NCBI GenBank assembly: GCA_900544465.1
Contig: UQVT01000108.1
Location: 1 to 6,956 of the forward strand
Source: an uncultured Collinsella sp.
GTDB lineage: Bacteria > Actinomycetota > Coriobacteriia > Coriobacteriales > Coriobacteriaceae
DNA: 6,956 nucleotides
Direction of reading: 5' to 3'
This document shows positions 1 through 5,861 of the stretch, piece after piece; position 1 is the first letter of the stretch; each line of letters begins with the position of its first letter. The notes beneath the pieces were generated by a model. It saw nothing but the letters and a program-made list of their open reading frames with translations, was not told the DNA's origin and did no database searches. A program made the translations under genes and the position numbers.

Positions 1-651
1 TCGCCCGAGCTTGCACACGGCCTTTTGCGAGCTCTTGCCATGAACGAGAGCCAGGCTGTCACGTACAAGACGCTCGTAAAGGACGCCTCGTACGGTGAGG
101 CGGGCCCCGACGAGAGGACCATCGCTGCGTACTTGGACCTCTTCAACAGGCTCAAGCTGACCGAGGACCTGTGCGGATGGGAGCCGCCCATGCGCTCGAA
201 GGCCCGCGTTCGCGTGCGCCCCAAGCGCTACTTCTGTGACCCGTCACTTGCGGCGGCGTTGCTGGGGGCTACCCCTGAGCGGCTGCTTGGCGATATGCAA
301 ACGCTGGGGATGCTCTTTGAGAATCTCGTCCTGCGCGACGTGCGCGTGTTCCTTTCCACCTACGGCGGTGTCGACAACAGTGTCCATTATTTCCGAGATG
401 AGAAGGGCCTTGAGGTCGATCTGATCGTTGAGCACGACGGGCGCTGGGGAGCCATCGAGGTCAAGCTGAGTGATGCGAAAGCAGACGATGGAGCGAGAAA
501 TCTCAAGGCGCTGGAGAGGAAAGTGCTCTCCAATCCTGCCGCCCAGAATGCCACGCCGGCGTTTTTGGCGGTCGTGGTTGGAAAGGGGAGCATTGCCTAC
601 ACACGCGACGACGGCGTGGCGGTGATTCCCATGGCGGCACTTGGGGCGTAG
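1..651 (+). CDS. DUF4143-domain AAA ATPase, C-terminal part (5' end outside window)
   Basis: The reading frame is open from base 1 to the TAG at 649-651, so this is the last 216 codons of a longer gene. The in-frame TTG at 25 and ATG at 40 are internal codons, not starts. The family is a P-loop ATPase with a C-terminal DUF4143 region and a PD-(D/E)xK nuclease-like fold. Only the second part is visible: a helical segment (first-codon numbering about 1-75), a conserved FEN motif near residue 107, and a nuclease-like core with Asp140 (in EVD), Glu153 and Lys155 (in EVK). The Walker motifs would lie upstream of the window. The cellular role of this family is not well established, and I infer none. 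Sampled GC is about 62%, clearly above the restriction operon downstream. No hairpin terminator follows the stop at once; the first one on this strand is at 899-944. Confidence 0.85.
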   Translation, partial: SPELAHGLLRALAMNESQAVTYKTLVKDASYGEAGPDERTIAAYLDLFNRLKLTEDLCGWEPPMRSKARVRVRPKRYFCDPSLAAALLGATPERLLGDMQTLGMLFENLVLRDVRVFLSTYGGVDNSVHYFRDEKGLEVDLIVEHDGRWGAIEVKLSDAKADDGARNLKALERKVLSNPAAQNATPAFLAVVVGKGSIAYTRDDGVAVIPMAALGA

Positions 652-690
652 TGGTTTTGCGGGCGTGCCGTGCTTCCTTTACCGAAAATC

Positions 691-722
691 CATTTGGTAA
701 ACCAGATGCTCGCGGATAGAAT
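691..722 (+). promoter_or_regulatory. Candidate promoter with an overlapping inverted repeat (operator-like)
   Basis: Bases 691-698 (CATTTGGT) and 701-708 (ACCAGATG) form an 8-bp inverted repeat with one G-T pair around a 2-base centre. A possible -35 element TTGGTA (694-699, 4/6 to consensus) sits inside it. A 17-bp spacer leads to TAGAAT (717-722, 5/6 to TATAAT). The TGGT-AA-ACCA centre resembles sites bound by dimeric repressors such as the GntR family, but no regulator gene is in view. A transcript from here would start near 729 and could end at the terminator at 899-944. Sequence match only. Confidence 0.3.
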
Positions 723-806
723 AAAGTTGACGGCAGCCCAAGGGTGATAGCTGGGCAGCGCCGTTGCTTGGTCAAGAGGTCAGTGCCTTAATGGCAGCGA
801 CTTGTT

Positions 807-896
807 ATGCTTCGAATGCTGCTTGAGTGCCTCGGAAAGTTCGATAAGCGCCGTGAAGAGCGAGACCAAAGCAACCAAGAGCTCTGTGAGCTCTGA
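807..896 (+). CDS. Possible small ORF, 29 codons, unknown function
   Basis: The ATG at 807 opens a 29-codon frame ending at TGA 894-896. The product is a short, highly charged helix-like peptide, starting MLRMLLECLGKF and continuing with a KRREERDQ segment. I do not recognise it. For: the stop codon lies two bases before a strong terminator hairpin, just as the exonuclease stop lies directly before the related hairpin downstream. Against: there is no clear Shine-Dalgarno at the ATG (807, or 816 as an alternative), and an in-frame stop at 789-791 rules out a longer version. An AAGAGG at 774-779 would instead fit an ATG at 791, which gives an 11-residue peptide ending at 826 and overlapping this ORF, so translational coupling is conceivable. 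It could equally be the tail of a decayed gene. Confidence 0.2.
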   Translation: MLRMLLECLGKFDKRREERDQSNQELCEL

Positions 897-898
897 TG

Positions 899-944
899 GG
901 CCCGGGATGACCTCTGATTCAAGTCACCGGGCCTCAATCTTTTT
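899..944 (+). terminator. Rho-independent terminator-like hairpin, repeat copy 1
   Basis: GGCCCGG (899-905) pairs perfectly with CCGGGCC (927-933). Inside it TGAC (908-911) pairs with GTCA (923-926), with a 2-base bulge (906-907) on the left arm and an 11-base loop (912-922). A T-rich tract, TCTTTTT (938-944), follows within five bases. The GC-rich stem plus T tract on the + strand is the standard intrinsic terminator form. It lies two bases after the stop of the small ORF at 807-896 and about 250 bases after the DUF4143 gene. The inner part recurs almost exactly at 1856-1875. Confidence 0.7.
907..926 (+). repeat. Terminator-associated 20-base core, copy 1
   Basis: The 20 bases ATGACCTCTGATTCAAGTCA match 1856-1875 at 19 of 20 positions (T for C at the 12th position). 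The identity covers the inner stem and the whole loop, which a generic terminator would not need to conserve. The outer stem arms differ between copies yet still pair, so the element looks like a defined repeat family and not a chance similarity. Confidence 0.75.
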
Positions 945-1000
945 CATGCATTTGAATAGAGCGGGCGACTCTCTTGGGGCCGTCTGCATGGCGTGTGCTT

Positions 1001-1018
1001 GGCGCATGGTATTGCGCC
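1001..1018. other. Short GC hairpin upstream of the exonuclease gene
   Basis: GGCGCA (1001-1006) and TGCGCC (1013-1018) form a perfect 6-bp stem with a 6-base loop (TGGTAT). No T run follows, so it is not a good terminator. It lies about 80 bases before the exonuclease start and could fall in its leader if transcription begins upstream. A chance hairpin in GC-rich DNA is quite possible. Confidence 0.25.
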
Positions 1019-1089
1019 CCGCTTTCATGTCCGCGCGGGCGCCTATCCTTACGGCAATGTAGCCGCCTATGTAGCAAGCGGCAGTTGAC

Positions 1090-1098
1090 GGAGAAAGG
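1090..1098 (+). promoter_or_regulatory. Ribosome-binding site of the exonuclease gene
   Basis: GGAGAAAGG lies just upstream of the ATG at 1101. The GGAG part ends 7 bases before the start and the AGG part 2 bases before it. It is the strongest Shine-Dalgarno match near this frame, and it supports 1101 over the internal ATG codons. Confidence 0.65.
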
Positions 1099-1100
1099 CC

Positions 1101-1841
1101 ATGACCGTGTCAGCTGAAAAGACGCCGGGTATCTCGGCTATCGACACGACGAACTTTGCGCGCCAGATTGTGCTGGACTTTGAGTTTGCGCCGGTGCCAA
1201 AGCAGCGCCAGCGCCGTGGACTGCGCAATGAGATTATCGAGGTCGGCGCCGTCAAGCTCGATTACCACGGCAACGTTATGGGCGAGTTCTCGCAGTTTGT
1301 GCAGACGGAATTTACCGAAGGCGTTGCGTTTCCCGTCCGCGAGCTCACAGGTATATCGGCCGTGGACACCGCGATGGCCGACCCGCTCTACATGGTGATC
1401 AAAAGGCTCAGCGATTGGATCGGCCGCTACTCCGCCCAGATAGTTTGCTGGAGCGGGACGGACCGTCGACAGCTTATGACCGAGTGCCAGGCAAAGCAAA
1501 TCGACCTTGCCGCATTTCCTACGGACTGGGCCGATCTGCAGGCGTTTTACACCTCGATCATGGACGTGGGCAGCCACGAGTGCGTCTCTTTGAATGACGC
1601 GGCGACGTGGTTTGGCATCGAGTTTGACGAGTCGACGGGTCACGCCCACAGTGCCCTAGCCGACGCGCGCGTGACCGCCAAGTTGCTCAAGCAGGTGATG
1701 GACGGGGACTATCGCGTGAGTCCGCGTGCTCAGGAGATCCGCCAGCGGTGGAGGATGGGCGATCGAGCCCAGATGCGCCTTTCCAACAAGTGCCCCGAGC
1801 TGGGCGACCTGCTGCTGAAGCTGAAGGCGGAGGGGAGGTAG
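1101..1841 (+). CDS. DEDDh-family 3'-5' exonuclease (DnaQ/RNase T superfamily)
   Basis: A 246-residue stand-alone exonuclease, predicted cytoplasmic, with no signal peptide or membrane segment. The Exo I motif is IVLDFEF, giving Asp26 and Glu28. Exo II probably supplies Asp121 in WSGTD. Exo III is HSALADA, giving His183 and Asp188, the HxAxxD signature of the DEDDh subgroup. All four acidic residues and the histidine that bind two metal ions and hydrolyse 3' ends are present, so the enzyme should be active. About 20 residues precede the fold, and a basic tail (about 205-246, rich in Arg and Lys) follows it and may bind nucleic acid. The LDFEF form and NEIIEVGAV stretch recall the ERI-1/KapD-like branch; whether the substrate is RNA or DNA cannot be told. 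It stands alone, followed three bases after its stop by a terminator-like hairpin. GC near 65% in a sampled line links it to the left-hand host DNA, not to the hsd operon. Confidence 0.85.
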   Translation: MTVSAEKTPGISAIDTTNFARQIVLDFEFAPVPKQRQRRGLRNEIIEVGAVKLDYHGNVMGEFSQFVQTEFTEGVAFPVRELTGISAVDTAMADPLYMVIKRLSDWIGRYSAQIVCWSGTDRRQLMTECQAKQIDLAAFPTDWADLQAFYTSIMDVGSHECVSLNDAATWFGIEFDESTGHAHSALADARVTAKLLKQVMDGDYRVSPRAQEIRQRWRMGDRAQMRLSNKCPELGDLLLKLKAEGR

Positions 1842-1844
1842 GCG

Positions 1845-1889
1845 GGGCTCCGGGAATGACCTCTGACTCAAGTCAACGGGGCTCATTTT
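1845..1889 (+). terminator. Terminator-like hairpin behind the exonuclease gene, repeat copy 2
   Basis: GGGCTCCG (1845-1852) pairs with CGGGGCTC (1877-1884) with two G-T pairs. Within it TGAC (1857-1860) pairs with GTCA (1872-1875) around an 11-base loop. The loop also holds TGACT (1865-1869), which could pair instead with AGTCA (1871-1875), so two inner foldings compete. TTTT follows at 1886-1889, then a broken T-rich run. The outer stem is weaker than that of copy 1, but the position directly after the stop codon (1839-1841) fits termination of the exonuclease transcript. Confidence 0.6.
1856..1875 (+). repeat. Terminator-associated 20-base core, copy 2
   Basis: This is a 19/20 match to 907-926 in the same orientation, 949 bases further on, so the two copies bracket the exonuclease gene as direct repeats. 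A weaker echo of the right flank (CACGGGGCT, 1910-1917 with its preceding A-less junction) occurs again before the hsdR promoter. Confidence 0.75.
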
Positions 1890-1915
1890 GCTTTCTTTGG
1901 AGCTTTCTCACGGGG

Positions 1916-1945
1916 CTGACTTTACTTCGTCTCATTTAGTATAAA
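1916..1945 (+). promoter_or_regulatory. Candidate promoter of the hsdRMS operon
   Basis: CTGACT (1916-1921, 4/6 to TTGACA) is followed after 18 bases by TATAAA (1940-1945, 5/6 to TATAAT). This is the first AT-rich stretch after the exonuclease terminator and precedes the hsdR ATG by about 90 bases. A second -10-like TAAAAT lies at 1972-1977 but lacks a partner -35. The leader (about 1952-2032) has no evident operator or hairpin. Confidence 0.4.
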
Positions 1946-2032
1946 GCGGCTGCTAGATTGCATAGTGATGATAAAATTAATCAACTCAACATCAATAGCT
2001 GTCGCTTTGCGCAATGAGGGGTTCCGAGACGT

Positions 2033-4363
2033 ATGAACGAGTCTGACACACGGCTTAAACTCATTGATCCTGCGATTATGAAGTCGTGGGATCGCAATAC
2101 CCAAGTCTTCACTGAGTATTTCTTTACCAGTGGCGAGATTGTTGTGCGCGGAAGTATGGTCACCCGTAAAGACAAGAAGAAGGCTGACTACCTTCTGATG
2201 TATGCTCCGGGCATCCCTATCGCAATCGTCGAGGCTAAGGATACGGAGCACACCGTTGATGCCGGTCTCCAACAGGGGATGGGATATGCCCAGCTGCTCG
2301 ATATTCCGTTTGCGTACAGCTCAAACGGAAAGGGTTTTGTTGAGCACGATTTTCTTACCGGGAAAGAGCGCGCTCTTGCCATGGACGAGTTTCCCACTCC
2401 GGCGGAACTTTGGACACGATACTCAAAAGCTAAGGGGCTTGAACATCCGTATAGCCAGGAGATTGTGACCGCTCCGTATTACCAGGAGCACGGCGGCAAT
2501 CATCCTCGCTACTATCAGTGCATCGCCATCAATCGTACGCTTGAAGCTATTGCGCGAGGTAAGAATCGCATCTTGCTCGTTATGGCAACGGGAACGGGAA
2601 AGACTTTTACGGCTTTTCAAATCGTTCATCGCTTGCGACAGACTACCGAGGTTCGTAAGGTTCTCTATCTGGCGGACCGCAATATTCTCGTCGATCAGAC
2701 CATAGACGGCGATTTCAAGCCTCTCAAGAGGGTTACAACCAAGGTCGTAGGTCGAAAGCTCGATTCTGCTTACGAGGTCTATTTCTCGCTCTACCAACAG
2801 CTTGTTGGAGAAAACGGTGAAGAAATATTCCGCGAGTTCGACTCGGAATTCTTCGATTTGATTATCGTCGACGAGTGCCATCGCGGAAGCGCCGCGGCGG
2901 ACTCCGCATGGCGTAAGGTACTTGAGTATTTCAATTGTGCAATTCAAATCGGTATGACGGCTACGCCAAAGGAGACTGAAGAGGTTTCAAACATTACCTA
3001 CTTCGGCGAACCTGTCTACACCTACTCCCTTAAACAGGGAATCGAGGATGGCTTTCTCGCCCCGTATAAAGTTATTCGTCCTAAGCTGAACGTCGACATT
3101 TACGGATACCGTACTGAGGAAGGCACCATAGATGATCGCGGCGAAGCTCTGCCCAAACGTGTTTTCGAGAAGCAAGACTTCGACAGCGAGATTGTCATCA
3201 AAGAGCGCTACGAGGAAGTTGCCAAGCGGATAACTCAATTTCTAAAGGAGACGGATCGTTACTCCAAGACCATAGTCTTTTGCGTTGACATCGAGCATGC
3301 CGAAAATATGCGACGTGCCCTTGTAAACGAGAACGCCGATATCGTAAGAGATCACCCCACCTACATCATGAAGATTACGGGTGACGACAGGGAAGGTAAG
3401 GCTCAGTTAGATAACTTCATCGACCCCGACGAGAAATACCCGACCATCGTTACGACTTCGAAGCTTCTCACCACTGGTGTTAATTCCAAGACGTGTAAGG
3501 TAGTCGTGCTCGACAACAAGTTCGGTGAGCACGGAATGACGGAGTTCAAGCAGATTATCGGCCGCGGAACCCGTATCTGTGAGGACTACGACAAACTCTA
3601 TTTCACCATCCTCGATTTTCGTGACGCATCGCGTTTGTTTGCAGATCCCGAGTTTGATGGCGAACCTGTTGTTGTGTTTGAGCCTAATCCGGGTGACCCC
3701 ATTGCGGATCCGGGTCCCGGCGGCAATGGCGGCAGTCCCGTTCCGCCTCCGTCTCCGATCGTAGACCCACCCGTATTGCCGCCGGACGATCCGTCCTCCC
3801 ATGTGAAATATCACGTTCATGGGGCCGACGTCTATGTAGTGTCGGAGATGGTGCAGTATTACTCCTCCGATGGCCTTCTTGTAACTGAGAGCCTTAAGGA
3901 CTATACGCGAAAAAACATTCTCGGCGAATACGACACTCTTGACCACTTCCTAGCGGCGTGGAACTCTGAACATAAGAAACAAGCGATTATCGATGAGCTG
4001 CGCGCGCGTGGCGTATTCCTGGATGAGCTGCGGCTCGAGACTGGACAGGAGCAAATGAGCGACTTTGACCTCATTTGCCACATTGCTTACGACCAGAGAC
4101 CTCTTACGCGCAGCGAGAGAGCCAATAGTGTCAAGAAAAAGGGCGTGCTCTATGAGTATGCCGGCGTCGCGCGTGAGGTCCTTGAAGCGCTTCTCGACAA
4201 ATATGCGACGTCGAACCTCGTAGACTTGGACGACACCCACGTCCTCGACCTCGAGGAATTCCGTCGGTTTGGCAGCCCAATGAAGATCGTCGCCGCATTC
4301 GGCGGCAAACAACAGTACATTCAGGCAGCGCAGATGCTCGAGGACGAGCTCTACATCGCATAG
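2033..4363 (+). CDS. hsdR: Type I restriction endonuclease subunit R (EcoEI-like HsdR)
   Basis: This 776-residue protein is the motor and nuclease of a type I restriction enzyme. It pulls DNA through the HsdM2S complex using ATP and cuts at a distance. In order it shows: an N-terminal PD-(D/E)xK nuclease with Asp52 and the Glu67-Ala-Lys69 motif; helicase motor one with Walker A ATGTGKT (185-191), DECH box (280-283) and TAT (309-311); motor two with TTGVN (480-484) and QIIGRGTR (507-514); a Pro/Gly/Asp-rich linker (about 550-588); and a C-terminal EcoEI_R_C-type domain (about 590-776) that should hold the contact to HsdM. No motif is missing. An in-frame stop at 2015-2017 and GAGGG at 2016-2020 make ATG 2033 the likely start. 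GC is lower (about 47% in a sampled line) than in the genes to the left, which suggests acquisition by transfer. hsdM follows after 19 bases. Confidence 0.95.
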   Translation: MNESDTRLKLIDPAIMKSWDRNTQVFTEYFFTSGEIVVRGSMVTRKDKKKADYLLMYAPGIPIAIVEAKDTEHTVDAGLQQGMGYAQLLDIPFAYSSNGKGFVEHDFLTGKERALAMDEFPTPAELWTRYSKAKGLEHPYSQEIVTAPYYQEHGGNHPRYYQCIAINRTLEAIARGKNRILLVMATGTGKTFTAFQIVHRLRQTTEVRKVLYLADRNILVDQTIDGDFKPLKRVTTKVVGRKLDSAYEVYFSLYQQLVGENGEEIFREFDSEFFDLIIVDECHRGSAAADSAWRKVLEYFNCAIQIGMTATPKETEEVSNITYFGEPVYTYSLKQGIEDGFLAPYKVIRPKLNVDIYGYRTEEGTIDDRGEALPKRVFEKQDFDSEIVIKERYEEVAKRITQFLKETDRYSKTIVFCVDIEHAENMRRALVNENADIVRDHPTYIMKITGDDREGKAQLDNFIDPDEKYPTIVTTSKLLTTGVNSKTCKVVVLDNKFGEHGMTEFKQIIGRGTRICEDYDKLYFTILDFRDASRLFADPEFDGEPVVVFEPNPGDPIADPGPGGNGGSPVPPPSPIVDPPVLPPDDPSSHVKYHVHGADVYVVSEMVQYYSSDGLLVTESLKDYTRKNILGEYDTLDHFLAAWNSEHKKQAIIDELRARGVFLDELRLETGQEQMSDFDLICHIAYDQRPLTRSERANSVKKKGVLYEYAGVAREVLEALLDKYATSNLVDLDDTHVLDLEEFRRFGSPMKIVAAFGGKQQYIQAAQMLEDELYIA

Positions 4364-4382
4364 AGAAAGGTAACGATAGCAA

Positions 4383-5861
4383 ATGGCACTGGGATCTCTC
4401 GTAAAGACCCTGCAGAACATCATGCGCAAAGACGCCGGCATCAATGGCGATGCGCAGCGCATTGAGCAGATGACTTGGCTTTTCTTCCTCAAGATTTACG
4501 ATGCCAAGGAGCAGGAGTGGGAGTTTCACGATGACTCCTATCAGTCCATCATCCCCGAGCGCCTGCGCTGGTATAGCTGGGCGCACGATGCGAAAGACGG
4601 CAAGGCGCTTACTGGCGATGAGCTTCTCGACCTTGTGAACAATGATCTATTCAAGACTCTTGAGAGTCTTGAGCTTGCACCTGATGCGCCTTTGCGACAC
4701 GTCGTCGTCAAGGCTGCTTTTACTGACGCCAACAACTACATGAAGGATGGGATTCTACTTCGTCAAGTCATCAACGAGATTGACGAGTCGGTTGATTTTA
4801 CCGAGTACAAAGAGCGCCACGCCTTCGGTGAAATTTACGAGACCATCCTGAAAGACTTACAGTCCGCGGGTAATGCCGGCGAGTTTTACACGCCCCGAGC
4901 GGTGACTGACTTTATGGCCCAGGCACTTGCGCCCAAGCTCGGCGAGACTGTGGCTGACTTCGCGTGTGGCACGGGCGGCTTTTTGACGAGCGCCCTCAAG
5001 ATTCTCGACTCCCAGGTTCAGACTCCAGCCGATCGTGAACTCTATGCAAGATCGGTCTACGGCATCGAGAAGAAGCAGCTCCCTTACCTGCTGTGCGTGA
5101 CCAACATGCTGTTGCACGATATCGATAATCCTGAAGTCTTTCACGATAACTCTCTCGAGAAGGATGTTCGCGAGTGGAAGCACAAGCCTGACGGCCAGTT
5201 TGACGTCGTACTTATGAACCCGCCCTATGGCGGGTCCGAGAGTGCATCGGTGCAAAACAACTTCCCTGTTGCACTCCGTAGCTCCGAGACCGCAGATCTA
5301 TTCCTTGGACTCATTCTTTATCGTCTTAAGCGAGGCGGCCGCGCTGCTGTTATCATTCCGGATGGTTTTCTCTTTGGCCAGGATAGTGCAAAGACGGAGA
5401 TCAAGCGTCGCCTGCTTGAGGACATGAACTTGCATACTGTCTTGCGCCTTCCACAGAGTGTTTTCGCTCCGTACACGAGCATCACTACTAACGTTCTGTT
5501 CTTCGATAATACGGGGGCCTCTGAGGGCGTTTGGTTCTATCGCATGGACATGCCCGAGGGGTATAAACACTTCTCTAAGACCAAGCCCATTAGGATCGAA
5601 CATTTTGCACCTGTAAAGGAATGGTGGGAGAACCGTCGGGATATCGAGGAAGACGGCAATCCCAAGGCCAAGTACTATACGGTTGACGAGTTGCGAGACG
5701 GCGGTTTTAACTTTGACGTGTGCGGCTATCCTCACGAGGAAGAGGAGATCTTACCGCCTGACGAACTGATCAGGAACTACAAAGAAGAGCGCGCTAAGCT
5801 CGATGCCGAGATTGACCAGAAGCTTGCTCGTATTTGCGAGATTCTTGGGATTGAGGCGTAG
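4383..5861 (+). CDS. hsdM: Type I DNA adenine-N6 methyltransferase subunit M
   Basis: This 492-residue protein transfers a methyl group from S-adenosylmethionine to adenine N6 in the target chosen by HsdS, marking host DNA as self. Residues about 1-150 are the HsdM N-terminal helical domain (it includes WLFFLKIYDAKE). The GEFYTPRAV motif (166-174) is typical of HsdM just ahead of the catalytic domain. Motif I for SAM binding is ADFACGTGG (191-199). The catalytic motif IV is NPPY (279-282). The C-terminal end, about 455-490, is charged and helical, as expected for contact with the HsdS coiled coil. Length is normal for the family, and the frame is intact. AAAGG (4366-4370) is the likely ribosome-binding site, 12 bases before the ATG. 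The gene shares the hsdR transcript, and hsdS starts on the base after its stop codon. Confidence 0.95.
   Translation: MALGSLVKTLQNIMRKDAGINGDAQRIEQMTWLFFLKIYDAKEQEWEFHDDSYQSIIPERLRWYSWAHDAKDGKALTGDELLDLVNNDLFKTLESLELAPDAPLRHVVVKAAFTDANNYMKDGILLRQVINEIDESVDFTEYKERHAFGEIYETILKDLQSAGNAGEFYTPRAVTDFMAQALAPKLGETVADFACGTGGFLTSALKILDSQVQTPADRELYARSVYGIEKKQLPYLLCVTNMLLHDIDNPEVFHDNSLEKDVREWKHKPDGQFDVVLMNPPYGGSESASVQNNFPVALRSSETADLFLGLILYRLKRGGRAAVIIPDGFLFGQDSAKTEIKRRLLEDMNLHTVLRLPQSVFAPYTSITTNVLFFDNTGASEGVWFYRMDMPEGYKHFSKTKPIRIEHFAPVKEWWENRRDIEEDGNPKAKYYTVDELRDGGFNFDVCGYPHEEEEILPPDELIRNYKEERAKLDAEIDQKLARICEILGIEA

Larger units (their letters stand above)
652..1100. other. 449-bp gene-poor region between the DUF4143 gene and the exonuclease gene
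   Basis: No convincing long gene lies here. An 86-codon frame at 802-1062 with a TTG start runs straight through the terminator hairpin and has a Ser/Ala-rich, unconvincing composition. The stretch does hold, in order: an inverted repeat overlapping a promoter-like element (691-722), a small imperfect hairpin (GCCCA at 736-740 with TGGGC at 752-756), a possible 29-codon ORF (807-896), a strong terminator-like hairpin (899-944), a 6-bp GC hairpin (1001-1018), two copies of ATGTAGC (1057-1063 and 1068-1074), and the exonuclease ribosome-binding site. It may be the site of a decayed gene or of a short independent transcript. Confidence 0.6.

Noticed and set aside
802..1062. 86-codon + strand frame starting with TTG
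   Set aside because: It reads through a strong terminator hairpin, has no good ribosome-binding site, and gives a low-complexity Ser/Ala-rich product with no recognisable motif.
652..1100. tRNA, CRISPR array or insertion sequence in the gene-poor gap
   Set aside because: I see no cloverleaf, no regularly spaced repeats, and no transposase frame or terminal inverted repeats.
1110..1649. 179-codon minus-strand frame
   Set aside because: It lies wholly inside the exonuclease gene, whose catalytic motifs are intact. It is an antisense frame expected by chance in GC-rich coding DNA.
2423..2947. 174-codon minus-strand frame, with similar ones at 3407-3946, 3950-4492, 5298-5735 and 5886-6434
   Set aside because: All are antisense to hsdR, hsdM or hsdS, where the + strand proteins show clear family motifs throughout. 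None has a recognisable product.
3910..3915. Homopolymer run as a phase-variation site in hsdR
   Set aside because: The longest runs seen in hsdR (six A here, five A at 4136-4140) are too short for typical slipped-strand switching, and no frame is disrupted.
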